Shown here: in pieces, positions 25,320 through 34,335 of the stretch
Position numbering within the stretch: position 1 is the stretch's first letter
How the letters are laid out: each line of letters starts with the position of its first letter
NCBI GenBank assembly: GCA_025351355.1
Contig: JANXWC010000032.1
Location: 1 to 36,789 of the forward strand
DNA length: 36,789 bases
Source of the DNA: Hyphomicrobiaceae bacterium
GTDB taxonomy: Bacteria; Pseudomonadota; Alphaproteobacteria; Rhizobiales; Hyphomicrobiaceae
Reading direction: 5' to 3'
Made by a program: the position numbers and the translations under genes
The notes under the pieces: model-generated
Databases searched by the model: none
Told to the model about the DNA's origin: nothing
Seen by the model: only the letters and a program-made list of their open reading frames with translations

Positions 25320-27011
25320 ATGGTGACGAGACGTGACTTCATGACGGCTGCGGGTGCGGCCGGGATATTGATGGGAACTGGAGCCCAGCGTCTCGGTCGA
25401 GTGGCGGCCCAAGGAGCACTGACCCAGGACGACCTGCTTCGCTTTTCTCCGCTCGGCAATGTCACTCTGCTGCACATGACCGACCTGCACGGACAATTGA
25501 CCCCGGTCTATTACCGCGAACCGTCGACCAACATCGGGGTGGGCGAGACGCGAGGTAGGGCGCCGCATTTAACCGGCGCCGATATGCGCTCTCTCTTCAA
25601 GATCCCGCCGAAGACACCTGAGGCCTACGCCCTGTCTTTTGAGGATTTTTCCGAATTAGCCAAGACCTATGGCCGTATGGGCGGCGTCGACCGTATCGCA
25701 ACAGTCGTCAAGGCCGTGCGCGCCGATCGCGGCGATCGGGTGCTATTCCTCGATGGCGGTGACACCTGGACGAACAGCTGGTCAGCCCTCAGGACGGAAG
25801 GCCAGGACGTCGTCGACGTTATGAACCTGCTCAAACCCGACGCCATCACGGGCCATTGGGAGTTCACGCTGGGCGAGGCGCGTGTAAAATCGATTGTCGA
25901 TGCGCTGCCCTTTCCATTCCTGGCGCAAAACATCCGCGACAGCGAATTCGAGGATCGCGTATTCCCGGCGCAGAAGATGTTCGAGCGCGGAGGGCTCAAG
26001 GTCGCCGTAATCGGTCAGGCTTTTCCATTCACCCCCGTCGCCAATCCACGCTGGATGATCCCGAAATGGACATTCGGAATTCGCGAAAACGAAATGCAGT
26101 CCGAGGTTAATGCAGCGCGATCGGCTGGCGCGGACTTGGTGGTGCTATTGTCTCACAACGGCTTCGATGTTGATCGTAAGATGGCCGAGCGCGTCAGCGG
26201 TATCGACGTCATCTTGAGCGGCCACACTCATGATGCGTTGCCTGAAGCCATGAAAATCGGAAAAACGCTACTGGTGGCGTCCGGTTGCCACGGCAAATTT
26301 TTGTCTCGCCTGGATCTGGATGTGCAGGGCAAGGAAATAAAATCATTTCGCTATCGGCTGATTCCAATTTTCTCCGATGCAATCACTCCTGATCCCGAAA
26401 TCGCAAGTGCCATCGCAAAGCAACGGGCACCTTTCGCGGCCGATCTCGGGCGCGTGCTCGGTAGAAGCGACGGCCTGTTATATCGACGCGGTAATTTCGG
26501 CGGGACATTCGACGATTTGATCTGCGACGCAGTGCGCACCGAGCGTGATGCTGAATTTGCGCTGTCACCCGGCCTTCGCTGGGGCCCATGCGTGCTCTCG
26601 GGTCGGGATATCACGTTCGAAGACGTGGCGAACGCAACTGCCATCAGCTACCCGGCCTGCTACAGAGCGAACATGACGGGCCAACGTTTGCACGAGATTT
26701 TGGAAGACGTCGCAGATAACTTATTCAATCCGGATCCCTACTATCAGCAGGGCGGCGACATGGTTCGAACGGGTGGTCTGGGCTACGCGATCGATGTGTC
26801 AAAACCGGCAGGCCGGCGCATTTCAAATCTTACGAATCTCAAAACCGGCCAATTGCTGGAGGCCTCGAAAGACTATGTCGTGGGGGGCTGGGCGAGTATC
26901 AACCAAGAGACTGAGGGACCGCCCATTTGGGACGTTGTCGCGCGCCATATCGAGGCAAGGCAAGTGGTGTCAGTCCAACCGAGTGACGCTGTTAAGATAA
27001 GCGGGCAATAG
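25320..27011 (+). CDS. soxB: SoxB thiosulfohydrolase
   Basis: A 563-residue protein of the 5'-nucleotidase/metallophosphatase superfamily. It has a Tat signal (TRRDFM at 3-8), the dimanganese-site motifs TDLHGQ (D55, H57), DGGDTW, TGHWEFTLG, SHNGFDVD and SGHTHDA, and the SoxB-specific IWDVVARHIEA end. SoxB hydrolyses sulfate from the SoxYZ-bound S-thiocysteine sulfonate in the periplasm. The length is normal for the family. ATG 25320 is used; GTG at 25323 directly follows. It is divergent from soxA-soxX, an unusual split since soxB is commonly co-directional with soxXYZA. Confidence 0.94.
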   Translation: MVTRRDFMTAAGAAGILMGTGAQRLGRVAAQGALTQDDLLRFSPLGNVTLLHMTDLHGQLTPVYYREPSTNIGVGETRGRAPHLTGADMRSLFKIPPKTPEAYALSFEDFSELAKTYGRMGGVDRIATVVKAVRADRGDRVLFLDGGDTWTNSWSALRTEGQDVVDVMNLLKPDAITGHWEFTLGEARVKSIVDALPFPFLAQNIRDSEFEDRVFPAQKMFERGGLKVAVIGQAFPFTPVANPRWMIPKWTFGIRENEMQSEVNAARSAGADLVVLLSHNGFDVDRKMAERVSGIDVILSGHTHDALPEAMKIGKTLLVASGCHGKFLSRLDLDVQGKEIKSFRYRLIPIFSDAITPDPEIASAIAKQRAPFAADLGRVLGRSDGLLYRRGNFGGTFDDLICDAVRTERDAEFALSPGLRWGPCVLSGRDITFEDVANATAISYPACYRANMTGQRLHEILEDVADNLFNPDPYYQQGGDMVRTGGLGYAIDVSKPAGRRISNLTNLKTGQLLEASKDYVVGGWASINQETEGPPIWDVVARHIEARQVVSVQPSDAVKISGQ

Positions 27012-27035
27012 GTCTGGAAACCCGGCATTGCCCGC
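27001..27035. terminator. Inverted repeat across soxB stop, possible bidirectional terminator
   Basis: GCGGGCAAT (27001-27009), 17-base loop, ATTGCCCGC (27027-27035) forms a perfect 9-bp GC-rich stem between convergent soxB and the SDR gene. There is no T-run, so intrinsic termination is uncertain. Confidence 0.45.
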
Positions 27036-27044
27036 CCGCGTTGG

Positions 27045-27878
27045 TCACCAAGTTTCCGTCCCCGGCCGCAGGTCCATCTCGAAAGTCCAGGCATCACGCG
27101 ACTGGCGGTGAATCTGGAAATACTGCTCGGCGATAGAGTCGGGAGCTAGAATACCGCCGACGCTCTTTTGGGCGTAACGATCGGGAAACTGGGTGCGAAT
27201 AAACTCCGTGTCGATCGCGCCATCGATGACAACATGGGCAACATGCAGACCTCTGGGCCCAAGCTCCCGCGCCATGCTCTGCGCCAACGCTCGCAGCGCA
27301 TGCTTACCACCCGCGAATGCAGCGTAACCTGCACCGCCCCGTACGCTGGCGGTTGCACCGGTAAACAATATCGTGCCGCGCCCGCGAGGCACCATGACAC
27401 GGGCCGCTTCCCGACCCGTATGGAAGCCACCTAGCGCACACATTTCCCAGACCTTGGTATATACCCGCGTTGTCATTTCCAATATCGGGAACCGCACGTT
27501 GGCGCCCACATTGAAAACTGCGACCTCAATTGGTCCGAGCTCTCGCTCAATTCGGTCGACCATTTCGACCATCTGGTTTTCCTGGCGCGCGTCACACGCA
27601 AAAGCGACTGCTCGCCCGCCCAGTTGTTCGATCTCCTGAACCAGCGGCGCGAGCTTGTCACCATTACGGCGAGCCACGCAAGCAATCATGCCTTCTTTGG
27701 CGAAGCGTTTGGCGATGGCGGAACCAGTTGCGTCTCCTGCGCCGACCACAAGGCAAACCGGAACCGCGGCACCTGCACTCGAGGCTTGAGCACCCTGCAA
27801 GACGGCGCCGGCATCCGTGGCGATTTTATCGACGATATCAGTCGTGGCATCAGATGCTGTTTTCGTTGTGGACGTCAT
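27045..27878 (-). CDS. Short-chain dehydrogenase/reductase-like protein lacking the catalytic Tyr
   Basis: A 277-residue Rossmann-fold protein with a 35-residue N-terminal extension. The cofactor loop reads LVVGAGDATGSAIAKRF (a variant of TGxxxGIG), followed by VARRN, CDARQE and NVGAN in place of NNAG. At the active site, where YxxxK is expected, the sequence is FAGGK within GYAAFAGGKHALRALAQSMARELGP: Phe replaces Tyr, though a Tyr lies three residues earlier. I recall homologues with a similar FAGxK site, so it may be a subfamily trait and the protein may be a non-classical or inactive SDR. GGAG lies close upstream of ATG 27878. It follows the ABC exporter gene by 51 bases on the same strand. 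Confidence 0.85.
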   Translation of the reverse strand: MTSTTKTASDATTDIVDKIATDAGAVLQGAQASSAGAAVPVCLVVGAGDATGSAIAKRFAKEGMIACVARRNGDKLAPLVQEIEQLGGRAVAFACDARQENQMVEMVDRIERELGPIEVAVFNVGANVRFPILEMTTRVYTKVWEMCALGGFHTGREAARVMVPRGRGTILFTGATASVRGGAGYAAFAGGKHALRALAQSMARELGPRGLHVAHVVIDGAIDTEFIRTQFPDRYAQKSVGGILAPDSIAEQYFQIHRQSRDAWTFEMDLRPGTETW

Positions 27879-27929
27879 GCTTCACTCCGTCTCGGAACTT
27901 GGGAACGACCCGGTCGCGGCAGGGACGTA

Positions 27930-29933
27930 TCAGAGTTGATCAGGCGCCGCGATCCGACCGCCTGAGATCCGCGCACTGGCTTTCTCGAGTTCGAGACTGC
28001 GTGCGAGCTCCTCGCGCGCCTTTTCTGCCTGGCGCTGACGATTCCACAGCGACGCATAAAGGCCGTTTCGCTCCATCAACTCGCCATGTGTGCCACTCTC
28101 GACCAACGCCCCTTTTTCCAACACCAAGATGCGGTCGGCATGCACGATGGTCGAAAGTCGATGTGCGATGACAACTGTTGTTCGGTCCTTGGACACGCGA
28201 TCGAGCGCGTCCTGAATCTCTTTTTCAGTGTGGCTATCGAGTGCACTGGTCGCTTCATCCAGCATCAGCAACGGCGGACTCTTCAAGATAGTCCGCGCGA
28301 TTGCTACACGCTGTTTCTCGCCGCCCGACAGTTTCAATCCGCGCTCGCCCACCATCGTCGCATAGCCATCAGGCAACGTCGAAATGAAACTGTCTATCTG
28401 GGCCAGACGGGCAGCCGCCTTGACTTCGTCATCAGTGGCCTCCGGACGGCCATAGCGAATATTGTAAAGGATCGTGTCGTTGAACAGCACAGTATCTTGC
28501 GGTACGACACCGAATGCAGCGCGCAACGATTGCTGCGTTACGTCACGGATATCCTGGCCATCAATTGTGACCCGACCGCCCGCAACGTCGTAGAATCGCA
28601 GCAGTATACGGCTGATAGTCGACTTGCCAGCGCCCGACGGACCGACGATTGCGACCATTTTTCCAGCAGGAACCTCGAAGGATAATCCATCAAGGATCGT
28701 GCGCTCGGGGTCATATCGAAAAACGACATTTTCAAATCGCAGCGTTCCGCCGCTGACTTTTAAGGGTGCGGCGCCCGGTTTGTCGGCAATTTCCGGATGT
28801 TCTGCAAGCACATCCATCATACGTTCAATGTCCGTCAACGCCTGCCGGATTTCACGATAGACTGTACCCATGAAATTCAGCGGAATGAACAATTGCAACA
28901 TCAGTGCATTGACCATAATGAATTGGCCGACGGTGTCGCGTCCCGCCATCACATCGATGGCGCTCATCACCATGCAAGTCGCCAATGCAATCGTGAAGAT
29001 GACGGCTTGTCCCGAGTTCAGAATAGCAAGCGAGGTATATGTCTTAATGCTGGCGGCTTCGAACGACGCCATCGATTTATCATAGCGTCTGGCTTCCCAA
29101 CCTTCGGCACCAAAATACTTTACCGTTTCGTAATTGAGTAAGCTGTCGACAGCCTTGGTGTTGGCATCCGTGTCGCTGTCATTCATCGTCTTGCGAATGG
29201 CAACCCGCCATTCGGTGGCTTTGACCGTGAACCAAAGATAGCCCGCAATCATCAGCACGGTAATGGCGGCATAGCGCCAATCGAACGCCAGCAAAAAGAC
29301 ACCGAGAACGAGGATGAATTCGACGATCGTAGGGATCAATATCATCAGCAGCATACGTGTGATCTGCTCGACACCAAGCCGACCCCGCTCAAGCACGCGT
29401 GTAAGCCCGCCAGTCTTTTTCTCGAGATGAAAGCGCAACGACAATCGATGCATGTGCTCGAATGTTGTAAGCGCCAATTTGCGCACGGCATGCATCGCGA
29501 CGCGCGCAAATAGTCCTTCACGCAACTGTGCCAGTAACGTCATGCAGATGCGGACGGCGCCATACAGCACCGTCGCCAGGAGCGGGGCGCCGAGAAACCA
29601 TCCAGTTCCCTGCAGGCCGGCAGCCTTGATCGGGCCGGCAGACGCGATAAGAGCGTCCGTTGCCCACTTGTAGGTAAACGGCATCAACACGGTAACGAGT
29701 TTTGCCGCCAGCATCAGTGCAAGGCTCAAAAGCACGGTTTTCTGCAGATCTGGCCGATCCTTGGGCCAGACAAACGGCCACAGCCCGTCGATAACGAGTG
29801 CCTGCTTTGCAGTAGGCCGTAGTTTCTTTGGCCACCAGGACGGGACGCGGCGTCCCAACATCTCAAGCGGAGGATCGTCCTGCGCGAGCTCGGAGCCGGA
29901 TTGGTTTTTTGACGTAGAATGGATGCGTTGCAT
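27930..29933 (-). CDS. Atm1/ABCB7-type ABC exporter (fused permease-ATPase)
   Basis: A 667-residue half-transporter. Six membrane helices (about residues 75-350) include a QEMGxR-like coupling region and the LEKKTGGLTRVLERGRLGVEQI loop characteristic of Atm1/ABCB7. The ATPase domain has Walker A GPSGAGKST at 431-439, LSGGEKQRVAIAR signature, Walker B PLLMLDEATSALD and an H-loop in VIAHRLST. Atm1-type proteins export glutathione-linked sulfur species or metal conjugates and affect Fe-S and heavy-metal homeostasis. It is about 155 bases downstream of the LysM gene but separated from it by a strong terminator, so it probably has its own promoter; the SDR gene follows. Confidence 0.92.
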   Translation of the reverse strand: MQRIHSTSKNQSGSELAQDDPPLEMLGRRVPSWWPKKLRPTAKQALVIDGLWPFVWPKDRPDLQKTVLLSLALMLAAKLVTVLMPFTYKWATDALIASAGPIKAAGLQGTGWFLGAPLLATVLYGAVRICMTLLAQLREGLFARVAMHAVRKLALTTFEHMHRLSLRFHLEKKTGGLTRVLERGRLGVEQITRMLLMILIPTIVEFILVLGVFLLAFDWRYAAITVLMIAGYLWFTVKATEWRVAIRKTMNDSDTDANTKAVDSLLNYETVKYFGAEGWEARRYDKSMASFEAASIKTYTSLAILNSGQAVIFTIALATCMVMSAIDVMAGRDTVGQFIMVNALMLQLFIPLNFMGTVYREIRQALTDIERMMDVLAEHPEIADKPGAAPLKVSGGTLRFENVVFRYDPERTILDGLSFEVPAGKMVAIVGPSGAGKSTISRILLRFYDVAGGRVTIDGQDIRDVTQQSLRAAFGVVPQDTVLFNDTILYNIRYGRPEATDDEVKAAARLAQIDSFISTLPDGYATMVGERGLKLSGGEKQRVAIARTILKSPPLLMLDEATSALDSHTEKEIQDALDRVSKDRTTVVIAHRLSTIVHADRILVLEKGALVESGTHGELMERNGLYASLWNRQRQAEKAREELARSLELEKASARISGGRIAAPDQL

Positions 29934-30030
29934 CGCTCGCTCTTAAACCCGACGGGCGGGCATTGTCGATACCAAACGCACGGCAACAATCTCACCGTCA
30001 CAAGATTTCTGTGGCAGCATCCCCGTCAAC

Positions 30031-30061
30031 AAAAAAAGAGCGCAGGGTTTGCCCCGCGCCC
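30031..30061 (-). terminator. Rho-independent terminator of the LysM gene
   Basis: On the minus strand GGGCGCGGGG (30061-30052), loop CAAA, CCCTGCGCTC (30047-30038) pairs over 10 positions with two G-U pairs, followed immediately by seven T (30037-30031). It starts 29 bases after the stop of the LysM protein gene. Confidence 0.85.
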
Positions 30062-30089
30062 TCCTGAAAACGGACAGCTGTTCGTGCAC

Positions 30090-33000
30090 CTAGCCTCGTC
30101 CACGTGGCAGATAGATGCGCTGGCACGGATATATCGTATCCGGGTTGGCGATCGTACGGGTATTGTTGCGATAGATCCGGGCGTACGTGTCCGCGTCATG
30201 ATAAAAGCGCACGGCAACCTTGGATAACGTATCGCCACTCTTGACCGTATACCAGCCCGGCAGGCTGATGGCTTGGCCGGCAGTTTTACAGGACCGCGCG
30301 AACTTTGGCTGACGACCACCGTTTGCTTGTGCCGTTTTTGTCGGGGCCGTTTTGTCCGTCGCCGCCGTGGGGGTTGCAGGCTTTGTGACCTCAGTTGCAG
30401 AGGCCATCTTCACTGCTGCATCTGCGCGCTTTGCCGCCGATTCGGACTTTGCTGCCTCTGCCTTCACCTTGACTTCGGCAATGCGCTTCGCCTCGGGTGT
30501 CGTAGCAGCGCCCCAGCCAACGGCGGCAGCCACAACGGCGGCCTGAGCTGCTGTCGCCGTCTTCGCCTCCGCAGCGATCTTCGTTTCAGCGGTCTTTTTT
30601 ACTTCAGTCAGGCGGCGTGCCACCTCAACGGCGCGACGGCCATCGTCAGCTTTTTTCGTTTCGGCGGAAAGCCTGAGTTGTGCCGCACTTTTTTCCTCAG
30701 CCGTCTTCGCCGCAGCGACCGCAGAGCGAGCGTCGTCAACCGTCTTCTTGATTACCGCGCTTGCATCAGCAGCCGTCTTTTCCGCATCGGCGGCAGCTTT
30801 CGCTGCGACTGAAGCCTGCAAAGCCATCTGTTGGACGCGCTTTGCTTCTGCGTCCGCGCGATCCTGCAGAGCTTTCAGATCCGCAACACGCTTTGCGTCA
30901 GCAGCAGATTTATCGGCCGCCGCTTTATCGGCCGCGAGCTTAGCAACGGCCTGCGCGTCGGCTGTCCGTTTGGGTTCTGCATTTGGCGGTTGAGATTTCG
31001 CTTTATCGGCGGCGGCTTTGGCGTCGGCAGCTTTTGCATCTGCCGTGCGCTTCGCATCAGCCGTCGATTTTTCCGCTGCCGTCTTTTCGGCAACCATTTT
31101 GGCAGCAGCCGCAGCCTTTGTATCGCCAGCAAGTTTTTCCGCAGCAGCTTTGGCGTCCGCTATCGCCTTATCGGCAACAGCCTTGTCGGACGCCGCCTTT
31201 ACGTCCGCAATGCGCTTGGCTTCGGTAGCTGATTTTTCAGCGGCCAGCTTTTCGGTAGCAGCCTTGTCTGCAGCCATTTTCTCGGCTGCAGTCTTGTCGG
31301 CCGCCGCCTTTTCAGCAGCAGCTTTTGACTCGGCGAGACGCTTTACTTCAGCCGCTGCCTTCTCTGCCACGAGCTTTTCTGCGGCTGCCTTTTCGGCCAG
31401 CATTTTTTCCGCGGCCAGTTTATCCGCCGCGGCCTTATCTGCAGCCATCTTTTCTGCATTTGCTTTTTCCGCCGCGAGCTTATCGGCAACTGCCTTATCG
31501 GCAGCAACCTTGTCCGCTACAGACTTATCAGCTGCGACCTTGTCAGCGGCGGCCTTCGCGTCAGTCGCGGCCTTGGCATCGGCAAGTCGTTTTGTCTCGG
31601 CTGCGGCGGCTTTGTCTGCAGCCGCCTTCTCTGCCGCATTCTTGTCTGCCGACGCTTTCGCGTCCGCCATACGTTTGCTATCTTCAGCCTTCTGAGCTTC
31701 GGCGCGGCGTGCTTCAACGACTTTGCGCTCTTCGTCGGCGCGCTTTAACGCATCACTTGCGTCAGCGACCGGTTTGGCATCAGTGGCTGCTTTGTCCTGC
31801 GCCGCCTTGCCAGCAGACTTGTCCATCGCAATTTTGTCTTGTGCGGCCTTCTCTTGGGCCACCTTTCTTGCAGCTTCTGCGAGTGCTATCGCTGCCGCAC
31901 CGGTAGCGGCTGCCGATGACGGCGCCGCCGAAGTTACCGTTGCAGGGCCGGCCTCGGTCAAGCGCTTGAAGACGTCCTGCGTAGCTTTGGCAGATTGATC
32001 GATCCACTCCGTAACCGACGAACCCGCATCAGATTGTGCGGTGACGGCGGGTGCCGGCTCTTTGGCAGCCGGAGCACTTTGTGTAACCGCGGGAGCTGCC
32101 GGCGCCTTGACCGCTGGCGCCACGGCAGTTTTTTGATCAACAATCGCCGGCCGCTGCTGGGGTGCAACTGGCGGGACGACTGGAGCTTGTGCGACGCTTG
32201 GCGCAGCGACCGTGGGTGCCTTCGTGGGCGGGACTACGGCCGCAGGCGTCGTTGGTGTGGCACCATCCGTTCCAGTCGCCATGCGTTGCATGACGCTTTG
32301 AAAATCCTTGTTGGCGCTATCCGTAATCCGGAAGAACCAATCGAACATGCCTTCGTCATCACTGGCCGGTGCCGTCGCCGCAACTGCCTGCGACGGAACC
32401 GGACCAGGCTTGGATGGCGTCGTAGCCGGAGGAACAATTGCCTGCGCAAGTAGAAGCCCGGATTTGCGCTCTTCGCGCGGAAGTTCCAACAAGGGGCCAC
32501 TGTTCTCCGCGGTACCCAAGAGTTCGCTGAATTTGCGGTTCGCGGCAGAAGATAGCTCCGAGGCACGGCGCGCGGTGATATCGGCTCCCAGCTGCCAATC
32601 GGCTTGCTGAGCATCCATGTCCGCCGGCGCCGCGGCAACCGAACCGAACAGCGTCACAGCGCGAGCCCGATAGCCTGAAGGAATGACGATCCGGAGATCA
32701 TCACCGAACTTTGCTTGCGTTGCGCCGGCACGGCGGCTCAAGACCCCTATGCGATAAGCTCCTGCAGTCAAGCGAGCTTGCAGCGTTGCCGCCCAGCGGC
32801 CAACGTCATTCGCCACCACCGTTTTCACAGTGATACCATCCAATTGAACGTAGACGATGGCGAACGGTGCGGCTTGGCCTTCGACGACGGCGCGGCCATC
32901 TTCGTCAAAACCGAAGCGCGTGTATTTCGGAGCCAGGTCAATGCTTTCACCTAAGCCAGCGATAACCGTCCGATTGTCACGTCCCTGCCCGACCGCCGCA

Positions 33001-33164
33001 GTCGATATTTTTGCGTCAAACTGCGCTGTCGATAGCGCAGTGGTCGATAGCAAGTTGGCTGCCAATGACTGCGGTGCAACGTCGCCGCTCGCCATTGCCG
33101 GCGCGATCGAGGCGCCCAGCGCAAACCCAACGCTCACCATACCTAAGTTACGCGGACCACGCAT
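30090..33164 (-). CDS. Exported LysM protein with Ig-like domain and long Ala/Lys-rich repeat region
   Basis: A 1024-residue protein. A signal peptide (to about residue 25, ending PAMASG) is followed by a beta-rich Ig-like domain around residues 75-180 (GRAVVEGQAAPFAIVYVQLDG..., NDVGRWAATL, LTAGAYRIGVLSR). A Pro/Ala-rich linker (about 230-400) leads to a long Ala/Lys/Asp/Glu-rich segment (about 415-950) of AADKAAAEK-type units, predicted helical or coiled-coil, reminiscent of TolA domain II. The C-terminus is a single LysM domain (GWYTVKSGDTLSKVAVRFYHD...NPDTIYPCQRIYLP), which binds peptidoglycan. The likely role is spanning the periplasm with one end on the cell wall. Ig-like plus LysM architecture is common in alphaproteobacteria; the length of the repeat region is striking. 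Confidence 0.88.
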   Translation of the reverse strand: MRGPRNLGMVSVGFALGASIAPAMASGDVAPQSLAANLLSTTALSTAQFDAKISTAAVGQGRDNRTVIAGLGESIDLAPKYTRFGFDEDGRAVVEGQAAPFAIVYVQLDGITVKTVVANDVGRWAATLQARLTAGAYRIGVLSRRAGATQAKFGDDLRIVIPSGYRARAVTLFGSVAAAPADMDAQQADWQLGADITARRASELSSAANRKFSELLGTAENSGPLLELPREERKSGLLLAQAIVPPATTPSKPGPVPSQAVAATAPASDDEGMFDWFFRITDSANKDFQSVMQRMATGTDGATPTTPAAVVPPTKAPTVAAPSVAQAPVVPPVAPQQRPAIVDQKTAVAPAVKAPAAPAVTQSAPAAKEPAPAVTAQSDAGSSVTEWIDQSAKATQDVFKRLTEAGPATVTSAAPSSAAATGAAAIALAEAARKVAQEKAAQDKIAMDKSAGKAAQDKAATDAKPVADASDALKRADEERKVVEARRAEAQKAEDSKRMADAKASADKNAAEKAAADKAAAAETKRLADAKAATDAKAAADKVAADKSVADKVAADKAVADKLAAEKANAEKMAADKAAADKLAAEKMLAEKAAAEKLVAEKAAAEVKRLAESKAAAEKAAADKTAAEKMAADKAATEKLAAEKSATEAKRIADVKAASDKAVADKAIADAKAAAEKLAGDTKAAAAAKMVAEKTAAEKSTADAKRTADAKAADAKAAADKAKSQPPNAEPKRTADAQAVAKLAADKAAADKSAADAKRVADLKALQDRADAEAKRVQQMALQASVAAKAAADAEKTAADASAVIKKTVDDARSAVAAAKTAEEKSAAQLRLSAETKKADDGRRAVEVARRLTEVKKTAETKIAAEAKTATAAQAAVVAAAVGWGAATTPEAKRIAEVKVKAEAAKSESAAKRADAAVKMASATEVTKPATPTAATDKTAPTKTAQANGGRQPKFARSCKTAGQAISLPGWYTVKSGDTLSKVAVRFYHDADTYARIYRNNTRTIANPDTIYPCQRIYLPRGRG
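30300..31900 (-). repeat. Low-complexity Ala/Lys-coding tandem repeats inside the LysM gene
   Basis: About 1.6 kb made of imperfect units encoding AAxK, AADK and AAEK motifs. The GC-rich, periodic codons keep opposite-strand and shifted frames open for long distances, giving misleading Ala/Ser-rich open frames on the plus strand. Such arrays expand and contract easily, so length may differ between strains. Confidence 0.75.
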
Positions 33165-33556
33165 GAAATCACTCGCCTCTTTTTACCCAGCATCCCCAAA
33201 GGCCCCAACGAGATCCCTTGATCGAACGCGCCAAAACTGTACTTTTCGACGACAGCAAACTATCCGTTTACTGTCATGAATAGATGAACTCTACCCGATC
33301 GTTGATGCATCCAGCTACGGTCTGACGGCATCCCGACGCCGTAACATAATCAGAACAATCTACCACGGCAAAGCCTGTAGCGCATAACATTGCTTCCTCG
33401 ACTGGTTAGTGGTTAACCGATAAGCATGTCTTTTAGAGCCTATCCCCATGGTGCGACGAGGGCATCAGTCGTCATCTGGTTGCCGTACCGCGCTACAGCA
33501 ACCAGACGAATAATTCAAAAAATCCTATTGAAACCAACACGCTATCTGAGGATTTC
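33165..33556. promoter_or_regulatory. 392-base divergent intergenic region between LysM and LOG genes
   Basis: No gene is supported on either strand. It must hold the promoters of the LysM gene (minus) and the LOG-family gene (plus). The part nearest the LOG gene contains a perfect 9-bp inverted repeat (33475-33506). AGGA at about 33549, 5 bases before ATG 33557, is a good ribosome binding site. I could not identify reliable -35/-10 boxes. Confidence 0.5.
33475..33506. repeat. 9-bp inverted repeat upstream of LOG gene
   Basis: TCTGGTTGC (33475-33483), 14-base loop, GCAACCAGA (33498-33506), ending 50 bases before the ATG. No T-run follows. It may be an operator or a 5'-UTR hairpin. Its GGTTGC/GCAACC core is shared with the hairpin at 4489-4510, which may be chance. 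Confidence 0.45.
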
Positions 33557-34249
33557 ATGACTGATCGCAGATCTAAATCAAAAGACAGCGATGACACTCA
33601 AGCATCAACAGCGGCCACCGGCGTCTCTCCTGCGATAGTCCCCCCCGCGAGGCAAATTGCCAACATATGCGTCTATTGCGGCTCGGGACCCGGGCGCAAC
33701 CCAGCCTACATCAAAGCTGCCAATGTACTGGGTACCGCCATGGCGAAACGCGGTATCGGTCTCGTTTACGGCGGCGGAAGCCTCGGCCTGATGGGAGAAG
33801 TCGCACGCGGCGTGCTTGCCGCGGGTGGTCGGGTCACAGGTATTATTCCTCAATTCCTATCGGGCCGTGAGCACATGCTTCGTGACGTTCAGGAGCTTAT
33901 CGTCGTAGACGACATGCATCAGCGCAAGCGCCTGATGTTTGAGCGATCGGACGCTTTCGTGGCACTTCCCGGCGGCATCGGGACCCTCGAAGAATTGGTG
34001 GAACAATTGACTTGGGCACAACTCGGCCGGCACCAAAAGCCCATTGTTCTCGCTAATATCGACAGTTTCTGGCAACCATTTCTGGCACTTCTTGGGCACA
34101 TGCGGGATGAGTCTTTTATCCGTGCCGGCCTAGAAGTCCGATTTGTCACCGTCAACTCAGCGGAAGAAATAGTACCCGCAGCAGAAGCGGCGGCCAAAGG
34201 CGACCCTGCCGAGAGCGCAAACCTTAAAAAGATTATGGCGCAATTCTGA
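33557..34249 (+). CDS. LOG-family cytokinin riboside 5'-monophosphate phosphoribohydrolase (TIGR00730)
   Basis: A 230-residue protein of the lysine-decarboxylase-like Rossmann family. NICVYCGSGPGRNPAY, GIGLVYGGGSLGLMGEVARG, the arginine-containing MHQRKRLMFERSDAFVALPGG and the P138-GGIGTLEE motif are those of LOG proteins, which hydrolyse nucleoside 5'-monophosphates to base and ribose 5-phosphate; the older name lysine decarboxylase is incorrect for this group. A 35-residue N-terminal extension with many Ser/Asp/Thr precedes the domain. AGGA 5 bases upstream supports ATG 33557. It may share a transcript with the cyclopropane synthase 86 bases downstream. In bacteria without plant hosts the role is probably purine nucleotide salvage. 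Confidence 0.92.
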   Translation: MTDRRSKSKDSDDTQASTAATGVSPAIVPPARQIANICVYCGSGPGRNPAYIKAANVLGTAMAKRGIGLVYGGGSLGLMGEVARGVLAAGGRVTGIIPQFLSGREHMLRDVQELIVVDDMHQRKRLMFERSDAFVALPGGIGTLEELVEQLTWAQLGRHQKPIVLANIDSFWQPFLALLGHMRDESFIRAGLEVRFVTVNSAEEIVPAAEAAAKGDPAESANLKKIMAQF

Positions 34250-34335
34250 GACGGCTATCGCTGACCCCGCTTTCTTGTATGCGTCGCCGCGAAGTTTTCT
34301 GACAGCTTCCGCCCCCCTAACGCTGGCTTAGCTCG

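Noticed and set aside
30273-31906. Several Ala/Ser/Phe-rich plus-strand open frames across the LysM gene
   Set aside because: They are produced by the periodic AADK/AAEK codons of the real minus-strand gene; the minus frame has a signal peptide, Ig-like and LysM domains and a terminator.
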